Shown piece after piece: positions 6,400 to 11,033 of a stretch of DNA of 11,033 bases (the first letter of the stretch is position 1; each line of letters starts with the position of its first letter). The stretch lies in contig JAUNAY010000034.1 of NCBI GenBank assembly GCA_030527385.1, forward strand, positions 1 through 11,033. The letters are read 5' to 3'. Under the pieces are notes generated by a model that saw nothing but the letters and a program-made list of their open reading frames with translations, made no database searches and had not been told where the DNA came from. This DNA comes from Fusobacterium sp. (GTDB taxonomy: Bacteria > Fusobacteriota > Fusobacteriia > Fusobacteriales > Fusobacteriaceae). A program made the translations under genes and the position numbers.

Positions 6400-7269
6400 T
6401 TATTTTTTTAAAAGAGGGTATCCTAGATCCTTTCTATTTTGCACATAAACTTCTGCACATCTTCTTGCTAGATTTCTAACTCTTAATATATAAGCCATTC
6501 TTTCTGTTGTAGATATAGCTCCTCTTGAATCTAAAACATTAAATGTATGTGAGCATTTTAATACATAGTCATATGCTGGAAGAACTAATCCTGCATCAAG
6601 AATTCTTCCTGCTTCTTTTTCATATTCATCAAACCATTTAAAATGGCTTTCTAAATCTGCTAATTCAAAAGAGTATTTAGAGTTTTCATATTCAAATTGG
6701 AATCTCATATCTCCATATTTTACTCCTGGAGCCCACTCTAAATCATATACATTTTCTTTATTTTGAATATATAATGCAATTCTTTCTAGTCCATATGTAA
6801 TTTCTACTGGAATAGGATCAAGTTCTAATCCTCCAACTTGTTGGAAATAAGTAAATTGTGTTACTTCCATTCCGTCAAGCCATACTTCCCAACCTAGTCC
6901 CCAAGCTCCTAATGTTGGTGATTCCCAGTCATCTTCAACAAAACGAATATCGTGTTTTTCTGGTTCGATTCCTAATACTCTTAAGCTTTCTAAATAAAGC
7001 TCTTGAATATTTAATGGAGATGGTTTCATAATAACTTGGAATTGATGATGTTGATATACTCTATTTGGGTTTTCTCCATATCTTCCATCTTTAGGTCTTC
7101 TTGATGGTTCTACATAAGCAACATTCCACGGTTCTGGTCCTAAAGACATCAGAAAAGTATTTGGGTTAAATGTTCCTGCTCCTTTCTCAATATCGTAAGG
7201 ATTTCCTAATACACACCCTTTAGAACTCCAGTACTTTTGAAGAGCAAAAATTATCTCTTGAAATGTCAT
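6400..7269 (-). CDS. glyQ: Glycine--tRNA ligase, alpha subunit
   Basis: GlyQ is the catalytic class II subunit that activates glycine with ATP and charges tRNA(Gly). The 289-residue length is normal. It opens with TFQEIIFALQKYWSSKGC. The class II motif 2 region is at residues ~53-80 (EPSRRPKDGRYGENPNR then YQHHQFQVI). Motif 3 is YGLERIALYIQ (159-169). A GGAGGAAG ribosome binding site precedes the ATG. The gene is 11 nt downstream of lspA and 50 nt upstream of glyS, consistent with one operon. No T-box leader is seen before it, so control is probably from the operon promoter upstream of the window edge. Confidence 0.97.
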   Translation of the reverse strand: MTFQEIIFALQKYWSSKGCVLGNPYDIEKGAGTFNPNTFLMSLGPEPWNVAYVEPSRRPKDGRYGENPNRVYQHHQFQVIMKPSPLNIQELYLESLRVLGIEPEKHDIRFVEDDWESPTLGAWGLGWEVWLDGMEVTQFTYFQQVGGLELDPIPVEITYGLERIALYIQNKENVYDLEWAPGVKYGDMRFQFEYENSKYSFELADLESHFKWFDEYEKEAGRILDAGLVLPAYDYVLKCSHTFNVLDSRGAISTTERMAYILRVRNLARRCAEVYVQNRKDLGYPLLKK

Positions 7270-7280
7270 TTTTCTTCCTC

Positions 7281-7736
7281 CTATATTTTTTTCTTTTTAT
7301 TATCAAAGAAATATTCTAATAATATTAATAATACACCTATATTAATCCATACATCTGCCAAATTGAATACAAATGCCCAGATTCCTCTGAAATCAATCAT
7401 ATCAACGACAAATCCTCTTGCCACTCTATCTATCATATTTCCAATAGCTCCAGCAAGTATGAAATTAAAGCCTATTTTTTCAAAAATAGGCATTTTATTT
7501 CTATCTTTGTATAAATAATAAATAATGGCAATTATAGCTATTACTGTGGCCACACTTATAATATCCAATTTTCCTTGAAACATACCAAAAGCTATACCTC
7601 TATTTTTTACATATGTAATATGAAAAAAATTAGTTATTACTGCAAGTGTATCTCCCTCAAAAAAATTTTTATCTATAACATATTTTGATACTTGATCTAA
7701 TGCTATTAATATAGCCACTAAAATTATATATACCAT
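7281..7736 (-). CDS. lspA: Lipoprotein signal peptidase (signal peptidase II)
   Basis: LspA is an inner-membrane aspartyl protease that removes signal peptides from diacylglyceryl-modified prolipoproteins. The protein is 151 residues with four predicted membrane helices. Family A8 motifs are present: an N-terminal LDQVSKY with Asp14, NRGIAFGMF (45-53), GNMIDR (99-104), VVDMIDF (110-116), and FNLAD (124-128). The conserved aspartates of the last three motifs include the catalytic pair. A TAGGAGA ribosome binding site precedes the ATG. It starts 15 nt after ileS and ends 11 nt before glyQ. The ileS-lspA pairing is common in bacteria. Confidence 0.97.
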   Translation of the reverse strand: MVYIILVAILIALDQVSKYVIDKNFFEGDTLAVITNFFHITYVKNRGIAFGMFQGKLDIISVATVIAIIAIIYYLYKDRNKMPIFEKIGFNFILAGAIGNMIDRVARGFVVDMIDFRGIWAFVFNLADVWINIGVLLILLEYFFDNKKKKI

Positions 7737-7751
7737 CTTTTCTCCTAGCTT

Positions 7752-10550
7752 TTATTTTTTTAATACACTTGCACATCTTGGGCAAAGAGTTGGGTGATCG
7801 CTATCTTTTCCAATCTCTGTTGAATATTTCCAACATCTTTCACATTTTTCTCCCTCTGCGTGAAGAACTTTTACATAAAGATCTGTTGCCTCTTCTCCCT
7901 TTGTGAAAGTTTCATCAATATTTTCTACCACTTCAACTTCTGAAACTATTAGAGCAAGTTCAAGTTTTTCTCTATTTTCTACTAAGAATTTTTGAATATC
8001 TGCATCTTCAGAATGTAACATTACTTTTGCATCTAATGAGTTTCCTATTATTCTATCTTTTCCTTGTCTTGCTTTTTCAAGAGATTTATTAGCTTCTTTT
8101 CTAACCTTAATAATCTCTATCCATTTATTTTCTATTTCAGGATTTAGATACTCATCGTTTTCTGTATACCAATCTGTTAAAAGAACTGATTCTTTATCTT
8201 TTAATAGATCTGGTAAAGTTTCCCAAATCTCTTCAGCTGTAAATGATAAGATTGGAGCTATCATCTTAGTTAAAGTAACTAAAATTTCTGTCATAACAGT
8301 TTGAGCTGATCTTCTTTCTACTGAATCAGTTCCTTCAGTATAAAGTCTATCTTTTATAATATCAAGATAGAATGCTGACATATCTACACCAGCAAAATAG
8401 TGTATATCTTGGAATAGATTATAAAACTCATACTTATCATAGTTTTCTGTTACTTTTCTTTTTAAAACTTCTAATTTATGTAATGCCCATTTATCTATTT
8501 CCATAAGTTGTTCATAAGGCACTTTATCAGTATTAGGATTAAAATCATTACTATTTCCTAAAATATATCTTGCTGTATTTCTTACTCTTCTGTAAGCTTC
8601 TGCCATTTGTTTCAAAATATTATCTGAAATTTTAACATCATCTCTATAATCAACAGAAGCACACCATAATCTTAAAATATCAGCTCCATAAATTTTTATA
8701 ACATCTGCTGGTACTACTGTATTTCCAACAGATTTTGACATTTTCTTTCCTTCTCCATCATTTACAAATCCGTGAGTAAGAATCTTTTTGAATGGTGCAT
8801 CGTGTGTAGATCCTATTGAAGTAAGTAAAGATGTTTGGAACCAACCTCTATGTTGATCTGATCCTTCAAGATATAAATCTGCTGGTCTATGTAATAAATC
8901 TCCTCTTGTTTCTAAAACAGCTCTATGTGAAACTCCAGAATCAAACCAAACGTCCATTATATTTGTTTCTTTTCTAAGCTCTACACCTTTTAAATTATAT
9001 TTTTCAAGAAGTTCTTCTCCTATTAACTCTTCAGCACTATATTTTACCCAAGCAATAGTTCCTTCAGATTTTACAATCTCTATTATTCTATTTAAAATCT
9101 CTCTATTAAATATCTCTTTTCCAGTAGCAACATTATAGAATACTGGGATAGGTACTCCCCATACTCTTTGTCTTGAGATACACCAGTCAGGTCTTGTTTC
9201 TAGCATTGATCCAATTCTATTTCTTCCCCAAGCTGGTATAAACTCTACATCATCTAAAGCTTTTAAAGCTCTTTGTCTAATATCTGATCCTTCTACATTT
9301 ACAAACCATTGTTCTGTGGCTCTAAATATTACTGGAGTCTTAGATCTCCAATCGTGAGGATATGAGTGTTCTATCATTTTTAATTTTAATAGATGTCCTG
9401 TTCCCTCTAAATATGAACAGATCTCTTTATTTGCTTTTGTATAAAATAATCCTGCAAATTGTCCAGCATCTTCTGTTAGTACTCCTTTATGATTGATTGG
9501 AGATATTACAGGAAGTCCATATCTTGTTCCAACAACATAGTCATCTTGTCCGTGTCCAGGAGCTGTATGTACACAACCTGTTCCTGCATCAGCAGTAACG
9601 TGAGTTCCTAATATAATAACTCCTGTTCTATCTAAGAATGGGTGTTGATATGTAGTTCTTTCTATTTCTCTACCTACAAACTCTTTTATAAGTTCATAAT
9701 TTTCAATTTCCATTGAAGCAAAAGCATCTTCTGCAAGATCTTTTCCTAATATTAAGTTTCCTTTTTCTGTTTTGTATACTCCATATTCAAAATCTGGATT
9801 TAAAGAGATTGCTACGTTTGCTGGAAGAGTCCAAGGAGTTGTTGTCCAAATTACAACCCAAGTTTCTTCAGTCATTCCAATCTTATCTAATAAATCTTGA
9901 TTAGCTTTCATCTTTACATATATTGATGGTGAAGATACATTTTTATACTCTATCTCTGCTTCAGCTAGAGCTGTTTCTGTAACTGGTGACCAATAGATAG
10001 GTTTTAATCCTTTAAAAATATATCCATTTTCATAAAGTTCACCAAATACTTCTAATTGCTTAGCTTCATATTCTGGTTTTAATGTTAGGTATGGGTTTTC
10101 CCAATCTCCTAATACTCCTAATCTTACAAATCCTTCTCTTTGGATTCCTACCCATTTTTTAGCATATTCTGCACAAAGTTGTCTAATTTCTACTGCTGAC
10201 ATCTCTTTAGCTTTAGATCCTAATTTTTCTGTTACTTTTAATTCAATAGGTAATCCGTGTGTATCCCAACCTGGAACATATGGGGCATTATATCCTCTTA
10301 ATCTCTTATATTTTAAGATAATATCTTTTAATATTTTATTAAGTGCGTGTCCTATATGAATCTCTCCATTTGCATATGGTGGTCCATCGTGTAATATGAA
10401 AGAAGGTTTATTTTTATCTATCCCCTTAAAATAAATCTCCTGATCTTGCCACATCTTTATAAATTTTGGCTCTTTATTTGGAAGATTAGCTTTCATTTGA
10501 AAACTAGTCTTCGGAAGGTTTAGAGTGGCTCCATAATCTTTATCACTCAT
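7752..10550 (-). CDS. ileS: Isoleucine--tRNA ligase
   Basis: IleS is a class I synthetase that charges tRNA(Ile) with isoleucine and edits mis-activated valine. At 932 residues it has the usual bacterial size. The HIGH signature is at 65-68 (PPYANGEIHIGHALNK) and KMSKS at 603-607. The inserted CP1 editing domain shows WTTTPWTLPAN near residue 234 and GTGCVHTAPGHGQDDY near 323-338. The C-terminus has a zinc site with Cys903, Cys906, Cys923 and Cys926 (CERC then CPRC), as in E. coli-type IleS. The start ATG overlaps the stop codon of the kinase gene by 1 nt (TAATG), suggesting translational coupling. No T-box is visible upstream within the window. Confidence 0.98.
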   Translation of the reverse strand: MSDKDYGATLNLPKTSFQMKANLPNKEPKFIKMWQDQEIYFKGIDKNKPSFILHDGPPYANGEIHIGHALNKILKDIILKYKRLRGYNAPYVPGWDTHGLPIELKVTEKLGSKAKEMSAVEIRQLCAEYAKKWVGIQREGFVRLGVLGDWENPYLTLKPEYEAKQLEVFGELYENGYIFKGLKPIYWSPVTETALAEAEIEYKNVSSPSIYVKMKANQDLLDKIGMTEETWVVIWTTTPWTLPANVAISLNPDFEYGVYKTEKGNLILGKDLAEDAFASMEIENYELIKEFVGREIERTTYQHPFLDRTGVIILGTHVTADAGTGCVHTAPGHGQDDYVVGTRYGLPVISPINHKGVLTEDAGQFAGLFYTKANKEICSYLEGTGHLLKLKMIEHSYPHDWRSKTPVIFRATEQWFVNVEGSDIRQRALKALDDVEFIPAWGRNRIGSMLETRPDWCISRQRVWGVPIPVFYNVATGKEIFNREILNRIIEIVKSEGTIAWVKYSAEELIGEELLEKYNLKGVELRKETNIMDVWFDSGVSHRAVLETRGDLLHRPADLYLEGSDQHRGWFQTSLLTSIGSTHDAPFKKILTHGFVNDGEGKKMSKSVGNTVVPADVIKIYGADILRLWCASVDYRDDVKISDNILKQMAEAYRRVRNTARYILGNSNDFNPNTDKVPYEQLMEIDKWALHKLEVLKRKVTENYDKYEFYNLFQDIHYFAGVDMSAFYLDIIKDRLYTEGTDSVERRSAQTVMTEILVTLTKMIAPILSFTAEEIWETLPDLLKDKESVLLTDWYTENDEYLNPEIENKWIEIIKVRKEANKSLEKARQGKDRIIGNSLDAKVMLHSEDADIQKFLVENREKLELALIVSEVEVVENIDETFTKGEEATDLYVKVLHAEGEKCERCWKYSTEIGKDSDHPTLCPRCASVLKK

Positions 10551-10879
10551 TATAAAATTTCCTCCTTATATATATTTAATGTTATTTTTATATCTGTTCC
10601 CTCATTTAACTTAGAATAAAACTTGATAACTCCGTGATGATCTTTAATAACTCTATCAACAATAGCAAGTCCAAGTCCTGGAGTTCCTTCTGTATAACTT
10701 ACAAATGGATCTGAAATATTTTGCATCTGTTCATCTGACATTCCTTTTCCATTGTCGATTATATTTATTCTTATTTTATCTATATTTTTATCTTTAGAAA
10801 CAACTATATTAATTTTTTTATCTTTATTTTTTTGATCTCTTAATGCCATTTTAGCATTTTTTATCAATTCATAGAATAC
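10550..10879 (-). CDS. Sensor histidine kinase, C-terminal ATP-binding domain only (5' part displaced)
   Basis: The 109 readable residues form a near-complete HATPase_c domain. It contains an N-box (VFYELIKNAKMAL), a G1 box (DNGKGM), an F-box region (DPFVSYTEGT) and a G2 box (PGLGLAIVDRVIKDHHG). There is no phospho-accepting His domain or sensor domain in this frame. Reading upstream, the frame hits a stop at 10880-10882, immediately past the GTATTC that encodes the first two residues. A TTG at 10865-10867 is formally available as a start, but it lies inside the N-box and has no ribosome binding site. The missing preceding part of the same kinase is found on the opposite strand at 10874-11033. 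The gene abuts ileS (TAATG overlap), so it heads the visible part of that operon. What it senses and its partner response regulator are not visible. Confidence 0.9.
   Translation of the reverse strand, partial: VFYELIKNAKMALRDQKNKDKKINIVVSKDKNIDKIRINIIDNGKGMSDEQMQNISDPFVSYTEGTPGLGLAIVDRVIKDHHGVIKFYSKLNEGTDIKITLNIYKEEIL
10874..10879. other. Inversion or chimera junction in the histidine kinase gene (GAATAC/GTATTC)
   Basis: The six bases GAATAC encode Glu-Tyr at the start of the + strand fragment, and their complement GTATTC encodes Val-Phe at the start of the - strand N-box. An intact gene would have GAATAC at the left end of the inverted segment and GTATTC at its right end. That is a 6-bp inverted repeat, or microhomology, at which the flip or strand switch occurred. 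Confidence 0.7.
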
Positions 10880-11033
10880 TCAAAAGTTGATGAAAATGAA
10901 ATGAAACCAGTAGAGTTTGATCAAATAATCTATGATGTTGTAGATGAAGTGCAATCAGATTTGGAAAAAGATGGAATAATAATCTCTGTATTTATGAATT
11001 GTAGTGAGAAGATATATGGAGATAGAAAAAAAT
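10874..11033 (+). pseudogene. Histidine kinase internal fragment in inverted orientation (runs off window)
   Basis: The + strand frame from 10874 is open to the last base and encodes 53 residues: EYSKVDENEMKPVEF, then DQIIYDVVDEVQSDLEKDG, and finally SEKIYGDRKK. This is the typical linker between the phospho-acceptor helices and the N-box of a sensor kinase (pattern: L-E-[FY]-S-K...PV[ED]...YGD-x-x-x-L-x-x-V-[FL]). It stops just where the N-box should follow, and that N-box is encoded on the - strand at 10879 downward. The fragment has no start codon with a ribosome binding site, and its frame meets a stop at 10841-10843 inside the other half. It is best read as a displaced and inverted piece of the neighbouring kinase gene, not as a separate gene. 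Confidence 0.8.

Noticed and set aside
7237..7518. A 93-residue + strand frame across the lspA/glyQ junction
   Set aside because: It is antisense to two clearly identified genes and has no recognisable domain.
10865..10867. TTG as the start codon of a short kinase-domain protein
   Set aside because: It lies inside the N-box, has no ribosome binding site, and conserved kinase residues continue in frame upstream of it to 10879.
10901..11033. A separate + strand gene starting at the ATG at 10901
   Set aside because: There is no ribosome binding site, and the residues before this ATG (EYSKVDENE) already belong to the kinase linker, so it is a fragment and not a new gene.

Overview
The window is AT-rich and densely packed. 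Its gene content fits a member of the Fusobacteriaceae such as Fusobacterium or Cetobacterium: a sigma-54 gene, a MORN_2/YwqK-type repeat protein, separate glyQ and glyS, a fused folB-folK, and a PfoR-like PTS EIIC_2 membrane protein. This placement is inferred from gene content and base composition, not from a search. Both window edges cut through genes, so the window may be a whole contig.

Layout from left to right. The 3' end of rpoN (sigma-54) enters on the + strand and ends at 595 in a bidirectional terminator. All other intact genes are on the - strand. A gene for a protein of eight 24-residue MORN-type repeats (617-1357) converges on rpoN. Its leader (1358-1690) is the most notable regulatory region here: a perfect-consensus sigma-70 promoter, a full adenosylcobalamin-type riboswitch, a possible antiterminator and a strong intrinsic terminator, then a ribosome binding site and the MORN gene. 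Reading further upstream on the - strand come folB-folK (fused), folE and a PTS EIIC_2/PfoR-like membrane protein, spaced 15-30 nt apart as an apparent operon. An intrinsic terminator at 4227-4256 ends the previous operon, which is transcribed as histidine kinase, ileS, lspA, glyQ, glyS.

How the genes work together. FolE, FolB and FolK supply the pterin branch of folate synthesis from GTP to 6-hydroxymethyl-dihydropterin diphosphate; folP and folC are not in the window. IleS and GlyQS charge tRNA(Ile) and tRNA(Gly). LspA cleaves lipoprotein signal peptides. The MORN protein appears to be placed under vitamin B12 control, which is unusual for this family.

At the right edge the histidine kinase gene is broken. 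Its ATP-binding half (N-box onward) reads on the - strand up to 10879. The stretch that should come immediately before the N-box reads on the + strand from 10874 to the window end. The two halves meet at the 6-bp sequence GAATAC and together would rebuild one kinase. This is either a real inversion inside the gene or a fold-back assembly/amplification chimera at a contig end. No rRNA, tRNA, IS element, CRISPR array or phage gene was seen.
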